27,308 bases of DNA from Glutinoglossum americanum (lineage: Eukaryota > Ascomycota > Geoglossomycetes > Geoglossales > Geoglossaceae), in the NCBI GenBank assembly GCA_020080175.1, contig JAGHQL010000253.1, positions 1-27,308 on the forward strand, written 5' to 3'. Under the pieces are notes generated by a model. It saw only the letters and a list, made by a program, of their open reading frames with translations. It was not told where the DNA came from and ran no database searches. This document shows, piece after piece, positions 1 to 9,547 of this stretch. How positions within the stretch are numbered: position 1 is the first letter of the stretch; the number at the start of each line of letters is the position of its first letter. The translations under genes and the position numbers were made by a program.

Positions 1-890
1 GCCACAATATTGTGAGTCTTGCAGTATTCATCAAACTTGATGAATATATGACTTTCATGCCCATCGAGTATTAACATCCGGTATCCACCTTTCTTTAAAG
101 AACAAGTATGTTTGTTGAAATGTTGAATCCAATCCAAGCCTGTCGCATTATCGGTCCATCCATTTTCAGTTGGTTTAACCACCCAGTTGTGTGGTAAGCC
201 ACCTTCAGTATACCAATTGGCAAGGTGAACCGTACCCTTGACCACCAAAAACGGAGGAATATTATGGCCCTCTGCATTGACACAAGCAATAGCAGTAGCC
301 CATTCTCGATTGCCAGGCTGTATTCTCTTTCTTTTCCCCTTTCGATCAGCCTTTGTGACCACCATACTACTAGAAATCACTCCAATCATAAATCCAGTCT
401 CATCAAAGTTCCAGATGTCGCTATCTTGAATACCATATTTAGCCTTCGCATTTGCAACACGTTGAAACCAAACTTCAAGAAGCTTGGGATCTTCGCATTG
501 GGCTCTTTGGTAGTCATAGGAACGTGAAAAACGCGTCTTTAGCTCTGGGGTGCGCTTTACAAGTCGATGCGCCCAGAGCTTACCGATCGGAGGTCCATGA
601 CGCGATGCGAGAATTGTGTTGGCCATATCTTCTATATCCTTCAGTCGGGGAGAAAACTCTCGATCGTCTAGGTCAACTATATGCTGAATAAGAACCTCCT
701 CCTCCAATTCATTTAGAAGTCGAATATTCGGTCTGGTTTCTGCCTTTGATTGTCTGCCGTTCATTCTGGAGCGGAGGGTAGTATCGGATACATCATAAAT
801 TTGTGCAGCTTTATGAACAGTTAATTTCTGGTTGCATTGGAGAGCCTCGATGGCTAGGACTATTCTAGCTTCTTTCGATTGACTTGACAT
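1..890 (-). CDS. pogo/Fot1-type DDE transposase, 5' part (runs off window)
   Basis: The minus-strand frame from ATG at 890-888 is open for 296 codons to the window edge, so the C-terminus lies outside. The N-terminus has a Psq-type helix-turn-helix (about residues 5-45: EARIVLAIEAL, KAAQIYDVSDTTLRSRM), then a CENP-B/Tc5-type DNA-binding region (about 60-125, with LWAHRLVKR). The start of the DDE catalytic domain follows. The first catalytic Asp is in IWNFDETGF (about residue 165) and the second is in MLILDGHESH (about 280); the third lies beyond the edge. Such enzymes cut and paste their own element at TA dinucleotides. I saw no internal stop or frameshift when translating every codon. Base composition is ordinary, unlike the A+T-rich repeats next to it, so this copy has escaped RIP and is probably a recent arrival. 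Whether it is active cannot be told without the missing end. Confidence 0.9.
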   Translation of the reverse strand, partial: MSSQSKEARIVLAIEALQCNQKLTVHKAAQIYDVSDTTLRSRMNGRQSKAETRPNIRLLNELEEEVLIQHIVDLDDREFSPRLKDIEDMANTILASRHGPPIGKLWAHRLVKRTPELKTRFSRSYDYQRAQCEDPKLLEVWFQRVANAKAKYGIQDSDIWNFDETGFMIGVISSSMVVTKADRKGKRKRIQPGNREWATAIACVNAEGHNIPPFLVVKGTVHLANWYTEGGLPHNWVVKPTENGWTDNATGLDWIQHFNKHTCSLKKGGYRMLILDGHESHIFIKFDEYCKTHNIV

Positions 891-989
891 GTTGTGGTTG
901 TGGAGAAAACGCGTGTTGAAGTAGAAAGATAATACGGTTGCGAAAAGTTCACCGCTTGGTGATATTCACCGCTTACTGATAAGCGACGT
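1..989 (-). mobile_element. pogo-type DNA transposon, transposase-proximal end
   Basis: The element carries the transposase at 1-890 and about 100 bp of 5' non-coding DNA. The likely outer end is at 989, directly before a TA at 990-991, the target expected for this superfamily. Read inward the terminal sequence starts ACGTCGCTTATCAGTAAGCG. It includes two copies of TTCACCGCTT (948-957 and 965-974), possible subterminal transposase-binding repeats. The opposite end is outside the window, so the inverted repeat cannot be verified here. Confidence 0.7.
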
Positions 990-999
990 TATAGTATCT

Positions 1000-1335
1000 A
1001 AAATTACTAAATATACTAGTTTTTCTAAAGCAACAATTTATCAAATTAAAAAAATTGTAGTTAAATAAGATTATAATTCTAAGGTAAGTTATAAGTTTAA
1101 AGATGAGTATTTTACTAATATATCTCATTTTGGCTAGCCTAAAGTTATTACAGAAGAGATTTCTATTAAAGTATTAAAAATAATATATATAGATAGAAAG
1201 GAAAGAGAGAAGTCAACACAAAAGATAGGTTTTTTTACTAGTATATTAGAAATGTCAATATTACAAATTTTGCAAGAGTATAAATTAGAAAATTAGAAGC
1301 TTATATGAAAGCCTAGCTTAAGTGCAGTTATATGT
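1000..1335 (+). pseudogene. RIP-decayed Tc1/IS630-like transposase N-terminal fragment
   Basis: Reading from about 1016 one frame gives a recognisable Tc1/IS630-like N-terminus: a helix-turn-helix (FSKATIYQIKKIV), then YKFKDEYFTN, PKVITEEISIKVL, DRKEREKSTQKIGFF and EYKLEN, and it ends near KPSLSAV. The frame keeps its register but has four stops, at about 1064 (TAA), 1136 (TAG), 1295 (TAG) and 1307 (TGA). All fit C-to-T or G-to-A change of Arg or Trp codons. The region is strongly A+T-rich, as expected of RIP. The similarity ends where an LTR-like repeat begins at 1351, and I could not find the catalytic domain on the far side of that repeat nest. It is a dead fragment of a plain DNA transposon. 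Confidence 0.7.
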
Positions 1336-1431
1336 AAAGTTAAATTAAAGTGTAAGAACTTTTAATATCAAGGTAACATAAAGGCACTCTAACGTCAAGG
1401 GTTTTCAGAGATTCAATAATAGTGTGATGTC

Positions 1432-2095
1432 TGTTACGGTGGCCACTGGGTAAGGGCCCGGTGGGCCACCGAACAAGTTGAGAAGGAGAGCTAGCCTTGA
1501 GGAAGGCTGGCGGAACATAGGAGGGACCACCCCATATGTAATATACTAGGTCGGTGGCATACGAAGGGGGCCCGCAAGGCCCTACCAATGACGTCATGAA
1601 GGAACTCCATATGGGAGCATGGCCAGCGATGAAGGAACTACACGGGCATTATAGGAACTCCACATGGGAGCATGGCCGGTGGTGAAGGAACCGCACGGGC
1701 ATCATAGGAACTCCACATAGGAGTACGGCCAGCGGCGGAAGGCATGGCCGGTGGCGAGAGAACCACATGGGTATCACAAAGGCTTCCCAATGGAAGCACA
1801 GCCAATAGTGAGAGGTCCGTATGCATTCATAGAGGGAACTGAGCAGGTCCCTACCGTGGGCCCCTTAGGGCCATTAGTATATATAGAAGGCCGAGGAGGG
1901 TTCTGAAGGGAACCTCATCGGTCAATATCCATAACCATCCTAGATAGACTATTAAGACCAATAACCCTACCCCCTCTGTCGTGCCACGCGGCCGGCCCTC
2001 CTTGCTTCTTCGTGATCAGCCCTCTAGGGCTAGCTTGGCCCTGACGCCCACGGCATCCAACTTTCGCGGCCCAGCTTACATAAGCCGCCATCACA
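1432..2095 (+). mobile_element. Solo LTR (TGTTACGG..ATCACA), 664 bp, perfect 5-bp target duplication
   Basis: The element starts TGTTACGGTGG and ends GCCATCACA. It is bounded by ATGTC at 1427-1431 and again at 2096-2100, and removing it restores the interrupted host repeat. TG..CA ends plus a 5-bp duplication are diagnostic of an LTR left after LTR-LTR recombination. A TATA-like TATATATAG near 1878 suggests plus orientation. The interior has a roughly 53-bp degenerate tandem repeat (about 1600-1760). It is G+C-rich, so it looks much younger than the surrounding A+T-rich copy. Ty3/Gypsy or Ty1/Copia cannot be decided without coding sequence. Confidence 0.85.
1600..1765 (+). repeat. Degenerate ~53-bp minisatellite inside the solo LTR
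   Basis: About three units share GGAACTCCACATGGGAGCA, then a GGCC(G/A)GC block and a GAAGGAACCGCACGGGCAT block. The same unit recurs in at least five copies at 27065-27308, so the copy number differs between members of this LTR family. Confidence 0.75.
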
Positions 2096-2393
2096 ATGTC
2101 ACATCTCATAGCAATAATGATGGCTGGCTGACTGGTCTGCGTCTAGGTATACAAAAATTAATAAATGAACTTAATAGTTGATGGTTCAGGGTAACTTGAC
2201 ATCAGCTTGATTTAAAATATAAAGTAGACAAAATAGACTTGATTTTAGTAAGTAGAAGATATAGAAGAACTGATCGCTGACCTCTGGCAGAAAGTTAGTG
2301 AGCTACTTATATATACGATAGGCATTCAATAATGAATTAAATGTCATAAAGCAATAAGAATAGATACTTCTGGAATTCATATTGCTATATAAG

Positions 2394-3311
2394 TATCAGG
2401 ACTCTTGATGCCAAGATGACACGAAGGCATTCTGACATCAAAGGTTCTTAGAGAGGTTCGGTAATAGTGTAACATCACATCTCATAGCAACAATGCTAGC
2501 TAGCTAGCTGATCTATGTGTAGATAAGACTTAGGTATATAGGGGCTAATAGATTGACTCAATGGTTCTAGAATAACTATATATTAGTTCAACTTAGAATG
2601 TATAGCAGGCAGGATAGACTTGTTTCTAGCAAGTAGGAAATGTAAAAAACTGATCACTGACCTCCAAGCAAGAGGCCAGTAAGTCATATATATACACGAT
2701 GGCAAACACATAATAACTGGGAGATTATATTGTATATGGATGAGATGTTGTTGATATCACGTGAGCTAATTACCTAGTCATAGAAACTCAGCAGCCTTGC
2801 CAGATAACTGACTATGAGTCATGACAATAGACAAGTTGCTATTTGTATCATGACCCGCAGTTAGTTATCTGGCAAGGCTATTTAGGCCTTTGCAGCCAGG
2901 TAACTAGCTTGGGTTACGCAAACGACAACTCGCTTATATGGCTATATAGATTCTGCAAGTGTATATCCTTATTGCTTTATGATGTCTAGTTTATTGTTGA
3001 ATACCCATTGTATATATAAGTAGCTCGCTGGCCTCCCGCTAGAGGTCAGCGATCAGTCTTTTATATTTCTTACCTGCTAGAATCAAGTCTATCCTACCTG
3101 CCATATATTCTAAGTCAGACTGATGTGTAGTTGTTCTCAAACCATTGAATTAACTTATTAGCTCTTATATACTTAAGTCTTATTTACACGTAGGCCAGGT
3201 AGCTAGTCATTGTTGTCGCTGTGAGGTACGACGTCATACTGTTACTGAACCTCCCAAGAACTCTTGACAGTAAAGTACCTTCATGTCATCTTGATATCGA
3301 GAGTTTTTACA
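2394..3311. repeat. 918-bp imperfect palindrome made of two inverted LTR copies
   Basis: The left arm (2394-2826) and right arm (2844-3311) are the same repeat in opposite orientations, separated by 17 bp. Shared blocks include CCTTGCCAGATAACT near the centre, and CTTAAGTATATA/GACTTAGGTATATA and GATCAGT(C/T)TTT-type blocks further out. The arms have diverged by many transitions. Such a structure could form a large hairpin in single-stranded DNA. Confidence 0.75.
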
Positions 3312-3321
3312 AGTCATCACA

Positions 3322-4440
3322 AGTTTTGATACAGTTGGTTAAACAATTACTATATAGTTAAGTGACTAAGAATGAGTTACAATAATTGAAGGAATCAATG
3401 CAGCTAAGTAAGTGATACTACCCTTTCTTATTCTTACAGTTAAGCTTTATCAAACTAACTAGTATCAAGACCTACTCATTAAATAAATAATTGCTGTTAA
3501 TAATAATAACTGAATAAGAAATGAGTTAAGCTTTAACTAACTTTAGTACTTTAACTACTATATAAAAATGTATATAGAAGATGTCTATTAACTTCTTATA
3601 TTTGATAGTCATAGTAGCTATACAATATCTGAGTTTGATTAGTACTGTATAGAAAACAAGATTATCATATTTTACATACCTTCCCATACCTCACACCTAC
3701 TTTAGCAGCTTGATATTAGCTGCTTCTCACCCCTTAAGTATACATATAAACATTAAATATCTAAGTTTGCATAATAAAATATCTTCTACATCAATAAACA
3801 GAACTTTTTACAAATATACATAAGTATTAGGAAGACAATTTTGTCAAAATAGAATATTCAAGGTAGCTTCTGAGTAACAGAACTAGTCTTTACATGTCTA
3901 GAACATGTCCTGTCATTGCTTACAGTAGTTCAGATACTTTCTCTACTAGAAATAGCAACTGATGCTGAGATTGTATAGATAGTAGAAATACTATATATTA
4001 TTGCTTAGTTTCAGTAACAAGCTTAATATATACAAGGCTTGCTTCATCATCAATTTCAGAGTCCTACTACTTAAGCTATTGACTAACTTGTTAAAGGCTG
4101 TCAGCTAGCAATAAATTTAGCGACAATTTTTACAATAGAGAATAGAAAGCTTTAACAAGCTAGTTAATATTACCAGTATCGTCAGGGGTAGTGATAATAG
4201 TATATTACCTGTAGAGACACTTTACAGACAAAAGAAGGTCAATTGCTTACTATAGAGGCTGAAAAACTACTTTAGTAGATAGAGCAGACAAGGCTAGCTA
4301 GTTGATAGTGGGCACTATCAACATGTAGCAACTGTCACAAACAGGGGCATATAAGGACTCAGTGTACTACTAGATAGTGTGCATCTAATAGATCTATTTA
4401 CTATATATTTTATTGTGGTGGTGTAGAGCTATCTACTGAA
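3322..4440. other. A+T-rich, RIP-like DNA without recognisable gene
   Basis: About 1.1 kb is dense in TA-rich words and stops in all frames. It has no open frame of useful length and no protein similarity I can name. It probably consists of decayed transposon DNA between the LTR nest and the gene island. Composition changes back to normal near 4440, about 270 bp before the first gene. Confidence 0.6.
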
Positions 4441-4708
4441 AAGCTGCCGCGATTTTGGTAGGGCTGACGGATGAGTGATCCTGGCGGATGTTTTTCTTTG
4501 TCACATGTAGGCCAATGGCCGCCCACCCCACCATGTAATATAAAAACCCCGCTCAATTCTAGCTAGATAAGGGACGCACAGGCCAATTCTCACTCCACGT
4601 TCAACAGAACCCCTGCAACATAAAAAAACTTCAAACACGGAAACCTGTACACCTGAAACAGCGGCTTACGTCCGATCTCCCTCCTATTCCATCGCCACAT
4701 CCTCCAGA
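4441..4708 (+). promoter_or_regulatory. Promoter and 5' leader of the formyltransferase gene
   Basis: This G+C-normal stretch lies between the A+T-rich block and the ATG at 4709. It contains a TATA-like TAATATAAAAA at about 4537-4547, then a C- and A-rich leader (CACTCCACG, CAACAGAACCCCTGCAACA), typical of fungal 5' untranslated regions. I saw no clear Gcn4- or Bas1-type site that I could defend. Confidence 0.45.
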
Positions 4709-5596
4709 ATGACCGGGCCGGAAGAGTCGCCATGTCGTATTCTGGTCATGGCCTCTGGCTTTGGCTCGAACTTCCAGGCTCTCATAGATGCCATATCTAT
4801 GGGTCAGCTTCGAAATAGCCACATTATCTCACTTATCACAAACCGGAGAAATGCACACGCAATTGTTCGAGCGGATGAAGCAGGTAGGAGCTCTCCCATG
4901 CGCGTGTATACAGCATGCAACTAATTCACGACCAGGCATTCCTTGGGATTACTTCAATCTAATCAGTAACGGGTTCTTGCAGAAGGGAGAAACAGACGAA
5001 CAGAAATTGGCTGAAGGCCGTCAAAAATATGATGCTGCATTGGCCGCGAAGATTCTGTCAACAGATAAGGAACGGCCTGAGTTGATTATTCTCGCTGGTT
5101 GGATGCATGTCTTCTCACGTGCTTTCCTGGAACCTATCGAAAGGGCAGGGATGAGAATAATCAATATTCATCCGGCACTGCCCCGTAAGTTCTAAGAGAT
5201 TATGCTGGGTCTGGCTACTTACAATTTGCACAGGGGAGTTCGATGGAGCTATGGCGATTGAGCGAGCTTTCGAAGAGTTTAAGACTGGGCGACTAACACG
5301 CACGGGTATTATGGTCCACGACGTAATTGAAGAGGTGGATAGGGGTGCTCCTATCATGGTTAAAGAGATTGAGTGGGAGGGAGAGGAGCTGGAAGAGTTG
5401 AAGGAAAGGATGCATTTCCATGAGCACGAGCTGATCGTGAAGGCAACGGCGAAGGTGGCGCAGGAGATAGTGGAGGGCAGGGAACGTAAGCCTCGAGACG
5501 TCCCAAAATCCTTGAGCTGTAGGTATGTCACTGCAACAACCTTCGTTATGAAATTAACATGCCCCTTATAGGAGAACATTGTCGTCGCAACATTGA
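4709..5596 (+). CDS. ADE8: Phosphoribosylglycinamide formyltransferase (GAR transformylase), four exons
   Basis: The enzyme transfers a formyl group from 10-formyl-tetrahydrofolate to GAR, the third step of de novo purine synthesis, in the cytosol. My model is exons 4709-4883, 4936-5184, 5234-5522 and 5572-5596, giving 245 residues. The three introns (52, 49 and 49 nt) have GT..AG ends and branch-like CTAAT/TTAAC words. Visible motifs are the N-terminal phosphate-binding GFGSNFQAL (about 17-25), ITNRRNAHAI, AGWMHVFS, the catalytic Asn and His in INIHPALP (about 134-141), and the catalytic Asp in EEVDRGAPI. C-terminal HEHELIVKATAKVAQEIV matches the family. Length is close to yeast Ade8. The splice after HPALP gives an Arg where many homologues have Gly. 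The last exon is uncertain: without the third intron the frame stops at 5571, and a GTAAGC donor near 5485 is an alternative. Confidence 0.9.
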
Positions 5597-5970
5597 TCAA
5601 GTTGTTATTTCGACGAGGCCACGAACTCCTCTTGCCTTTCACCCGCGGCCGGCAGCTCTGCATCTTACTCGTTACTAGGCTTTTCATGAAATCCCATTCT
5701 TTCTTGAGTAAAGCTTAGAAGTGCCACAGTGTGAGATTGAGCAGGATAACACCGGTTAACACAAGGAGGTATAACTAAAATTGCGTGTCACGGACACCTA
5801 CCACGGGATGAGAACCTGGGTGGGTAGCTAGACTTCTATAAAACAGACTGTAATTTTCCTTTTCGCTCATCTTGCTTCCTCCCCTCTACATGTCATCTAG
5901 ACACGAGAATAAAAAGATCTCTTTCCTGAGCTGAATTCTCACACACAGGCCCTCGAGCCAGCCCGGCACG
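5597..5970. other. Intergenic region with promoter-like elements
   Basis: The region between the formyltransferase stop and the next candidate ATG (5971) holds a TATA-like CTATAAAACA near 5837 and pyrimidine-rich stretches (TTTTCCTTTTCGCTC, CTTCCTCCCCTC). These are plausible core-promoter and leader features for the downstream gene. No open frame here looks coding. Confidence 0.4.
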
Positions 5971-7067
5971 ATGTCTCGCAGAAGCCCTGCAGCCCTAGAG
6001 GCAAGTGAGAGTGAACGATGTAAGTGTATTCTCGGTCTTGCTTGCTAATGGAAGCTACTCGACCCCAGCCACGTGTCTGCGGATTGCCGGTCTAACTATG
6101 AACTCTTAGCGCTGGAGAATACGGAAGCACTGGCTCTGGACGCTGCCAATTACAATCACTCACTCAATCAGCAGCGTTTGTTGCGCAGGCACGAAGCACA
6201 AGACTGGTGGCTGAGTTTGTGTCGCCAACCAGATAAGGGAGCCAACTTATCAACGCATTTGATCTCCTACGGTCCCGAGATTCACACCGATCAACATTCT
6301 TGCAAGCGTTCTTCCGACATGACGAGCAAGCAAGGGTGTTTGGATGATCCTGTAGCTATAATGAATGATGGAGACATTTGTGAATTGTCCGATCTTGGTC
6401 ACACAGAATTCACATCGCCGACCAAGACACACCGCAGCGCAGCATTAGAACAAGACTATGGGCTCTATTATTGTACAGAGCCAGGCTGCTATCGGGCTGT
6501 TCACAAATATGCCTTCACGATTGGAGGGTATAATCGCCACATGCTCGCCCACAAAGAGGGCCCGCAATATTGCGTGTACCCTGAATGCGCAGCAGACACC
6601 CCCAAAAGCGTACTTCGGAAAGGAATGCCTTCAGGACCATGTGGGAAGGATGCACAAGGGCCCACGACAACGCCACGTGGGTCGACGTCCCGTCGTCCGC
6701 CATAAGGCATCTTCCGGCGTTCCAGTGGATGAAGCTACAATCAAAGGATGTAGAGAGAAGATGCAATACAGAAACTGCAGTGACAGCGAAGACCATAAGG
6801 AAGGCGAGACGGACGACTACAAAGATTACCGCAATGGGCCAGGCACTTTGGGTCAGTCTAGAGGCAGATTCACCTGTCGAAGCCTCCGAGCGTATGCACA
6901 GTCATGCCGCCAGAAGGACGGCCACGAAACCACCATCAACGAGTACATGTCGTATCTGATGAACCAAGCTTCCCAGGTACCAAGATGCGGTTGTAGCCAT
7001 TGGCCACGTCGATTGTGCTAACTTCTGAGAATAGGAAGTTTCTGAAGACATCAAAGCGGAAAGACAA
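5971..7067 (+). CDS. Zinc-finger/exonuclease-like protein, N-terminal C2H2 part (frame interrupted)
   Basis: This is the N-terminal part of the gene continued at 7150. A likely first exon starts at ATG 5971 (MSRRSPAALEAS). The best-looking donor, GTAAGT at 6020, does not keep the frame of the next exon (from about 6069), while a weak GTGTAT donor at 6024 would. The frame at 6069-6600 carries a C2H2 finger, YCTEPGCYRAVHKYAF..YNRHMLAHKEG (about 6472-6555). A second finger begins YCVYPEC and continues FGKECLQDHVGRMHKG only after a +1 shift at the C5 run 6599-6603. An acidic linker and INEYMSYLMNQASQ lead to an intron (6977-7034), a small exon (7035-7067, EVSEDIKAERQ) and a second intron (7068-7149). 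The join into 7150 is out of frame by one, so this model is incomplete. It was probably one host gene; whether it is functional is open. Confidence 0.5.
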
Positions 7068-7149
7068 GTAACATTGGATTTCAATATCAGTATGATATGT
7101 ATGAATGTCTGCATCGTTTTCTGTTTCTCGGTAACTGACGTTTCTGCAG

Positions 7150-8858
7150 TGATGTTCCCTGAACTTCAAATTATTTTGCCGGCCAGAAAGTCTGCTTGTC
7201 AGGGCGCAGCGCTGCCATCCTTTGATGGTTATTCCGGGGAAAGCTGCCCTAGCGGATACAATGAAACCATTTGGACATGCAAACTTTACAAGAATCAGAG
7301 AACTGAAGGTCTCAGCCTGTCGCGCCGTTGCGATAAGTGCAGATTCCGACAAAAGATCTATCAGGAACTTAATAAGAAAGGACTTTATACGCCTGAGTCT
7401 GGATCCTCCTGTACGAAGTGCGATCGCCCACGTGCTCTCCCGAGGTCCAAGCTGTGTCCTCTTCATGCCATTCGACATAGGCACGGTTCGAGTCTCAAGA
7501 TTTCATCGGATACCGCTGAACAGATCGACTCCATCCTAAGCCGCAGTCGCGTGTCCCTGGAAAGGGCCTGGAAGCCAGTAAATGATGCCTTCAAGCTTCT
7601 GAATTCTTCAAGCAGTCCCAGCCACAACTACAAAGACTACGTTCTTGTTGACTTAGAATTCTCTGTTTTCAATGAAGGTGTTGTAGAAATCTGGCAAGTA
7701 TCAATCGTTGATCTTCTTGGCAGGCCCCTCGTTGAAGTCTTTATTGACTGGGAAGAGAGCGAGCGCGAGAAGCACGGCGATGGCTACCAGCATCGACTGA
7801 ATAAGCCAGAATTTGCTACGATGTGGGACTTTTACCATCTCAGAGCCATGGAACGCAAGTCTGGCAAAAGAACTTTGCCGAATTGGACAATGCAAGAACT
7901 TGCCGAAGAACTCAAACACCACGTCAATCGAGAAACGACCTTCATTGAGTACAGCTATGGTGGTGTCGATTTCAACGTTCTTTCCAAAGGCCTATCGCAT
8001 TTCGGGTATCCAAACCTTCTTGGCTCGGTCAAGCACCAATCTCTCCCGGCAATCCCTACCCTCAAGAAAGCTATGCCTGGTATCACATCATGGAGCCTCG
8101 AAACCATTTTCCCGGCCTTCTTTCCTGGCAGCAATCTGGTGGATGGAAACCACGACGCTAGGGTTGATACTCGCCAGCTTGCAAAGCTGCTTGCGCTACG
8201 TTTTGAGCTGGCCGAGCCATTAGATGGCCGCAGCGACCGCCTACTTTCTGTCTGGCCAGTTCATGAGAGGGGATTTCATGGGAGCCCTAGCCAGCGACAG
8301 ACCAGCATTAGAGCAGAAGAAAGTGTTGACGCTGTCCCTGAGCCAACAGGGTCTATTGCTTTAGGTGTGAAGCCAGGCACTGCCGGCAAAAACATGAAAC
8401 ATCGTGCTGGGACTTGGGATCTGGACGAAGTTGAATTCTGCCGAAAGATAGGAGACAAAATGAAAGAGAAGGGGATCATGCATCCTGATGGCGGTTTCAC
8501 TTGCAATTGTGGTCATACCTGGGGCCAGAAAACTTTCTGGAAGCACATCCACATGTGGGAAAAACATTGCCGTTCAATCCAACATCGCTCCGCAAATCCT
8601 GATGATCCTTACATCTGTATTTGCGGGGAACTCCTTGCAAATGCGAGAGAAGATCAAAAACATGAGCAGTCTCCAAAACATTCTGCATGGAGTGAAGCAT
8701 ACGAAAGAATCAGATCCGGATTGCTGTTAAGTTTTGAACTCAGGCAGAGAGAACTTGCATCCATTTGTGTCCAGGGCGAGGGATTCAGGTTCGACTGGCG
8801 ATGTACTTGCGGCAGTGCAATCTTTGTTTTACCCCCCGACTGGCATGCCTCCAAATAA
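7150..8858 (+). CDS. DEDDh 3'-5' exonuclease-like core with flanking zinc modules
   Basis: The frame is open throughout; the first in-frame ATG after the acceptor CAG (7147-7149) is at 7152. Order: CxxC pairs (RRCDKCRFRQK, SSCTKCDRPRALPRSKLCPLH, about 7326-7470), a Ser-rich linker, then a domain with the DEDDh signature. Motif I is D-x-E in VLVDLEFS (Asp codon 7650), motif II is Asp in YGGVDFNVL (7968), and motif III is His-x4-Asp in NHDARVDTRQLAKLL (His 8151, Asp 8166). These are the metal-binding and general-base residues of RNase T/DnaQ-fold nucleases, so a metal-dependent exonuclease activity on RNA or DNA is inferred, not proven. After it come repeated CxCG zinc modules (FTCNCGHTW..HIHMWEKH, YICICGELL..H..H, WRCTCGSAIF). 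The stop at 8856 follows a C6 run (8832-8837). Removing one C would continue into the downstream zinc modules. I do not recognise this architecture as a named family. Confidence 0.7.
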
Positions 8859-9547
8859 AGCCTTAAAAGTACACATCAACGGACCTTGCGCACTCCGCAA
8901 ATTTGCCTATAGCCCGCAGCCTGCCGAACTTGGGTATACCTGTGAATGCGGCACTATCCTGACGTCGAAAACGAACTCAGCTGGGAAGCCAAATACGTTG
9001 AAACATCACAAGACATTGATCTTTCACCAGGCATTCCTCGATTCCAAAGATTCAGAATGTTCTGAGTGCAAACTTCTCGTCGATCAGTCAGTTGGAATTG
9101 CGAGACACCTTGCGAGCCCATGCCATAAGTTCCTCAAAAACTTGTCGGATGAAGAACGTGTTAGGTTTTTAACTTCTTCCCTTGGGCTTGGAACAATCCT
9201 CCGGGTTTGTCACATTTACCAAGCACCCAAGGAGACAGTCAAAGTCGATTGCCCCGAATGTGGATTGGCGTTCTGGAAAAAAGATTTATGGGAACATCAG
9301 ACTAATCATCACTTTGGGACCGTTTGTTTTTTTCCCCGCATGCGACCACAGGTTCGTATCTCACCTTTACGAACACCTCGATTCCACCACTATGGCAAAA
9401 AATGGTGGGATGTTACATTTTTCTTGGCCAGGCTGCGAGAGTGGAGAAAGCAAGCTACGACAGAATAAAGTCGTACGTGCGTGCATGCGCAAACACCAAG
9501 GTAGGGCAAGGAGGCGTTTCATCAATCAAACTACCGGGTCGGGTTGA
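8838..9547 (+). CDS. C-terminal zinc-module array of the exonuclease-like protein (frame interrupted)
   Basis: In the next frame after the C6 run, coding continues (TGMPPNKALKVHINGPCAL) with further Cys/His units: YTCECGTIL..HHKTLIFH (8937-9030), ECSECKLL..ARHLASPCH (9055-9126) and DCPECGLAFWKKDLWEHQTNHH (9247-9312). After the T7C4 run at 9327-9337 the sensible frame shifts again by one. It gives FFPACDHRFVSHLYEHLDS, then PGCESGESKLRQNK, and stops at 9545-9547. The Cys/His spacing resembles the units upstream of 8858, so this is the continuation of the same protein and not a separate gene. Zinc binding and nucleic-acid or protein contact are inferred. Confidence 0.55.

Larger units (their letters stand above)
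1351..3321 (+). mobile_element. Nest of decayed LTR copies, family starting TGTAAGAAC
   Basis: A TG..CA repeat of about 470 bp (single copy best seen at 18266-18739) starts at 1351. It is interrupted three times: by a G+C-rich solo LTR (1432-2095), by a second copy of its own family (2394-2826, plus), and by a third copy in reverse (2844-3311). The 17 bases between the second and third copies resemble the continuation of the first copy. The bases at 3312-3321 resemble the family's end GTCATGACA. This suggests an old LTR broken by later insertions. No coding part is present and the element is a fossil. Confidence 0.6.

Noticed and set aside
2394-3311. A new foldback transposon class
   Set aside because: The centre and right edge fit the continuation of an older LTR copy, so two self-insertions are a simpler explanation.
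5115-5687. 190-codon open frame antisense to the formyltransferase
   Set aside because: It overlaps well-supported exons and introns of a conserved enzyme on the other strand and has no recognisable domain.
6073-6075. Start codon at 6073
   Set aside because: The codon is GTG; the frame is probably entered by splicing from the ATG exon at 5971.
7074-7151. Extending the exonuclease frame upstream to 7074
   Set aside because: The first codon there is TTG and the stretch lies in a predicted intron ending in TTTCTGCAG; the first in-frame ATG after the acceptor is at 7152.
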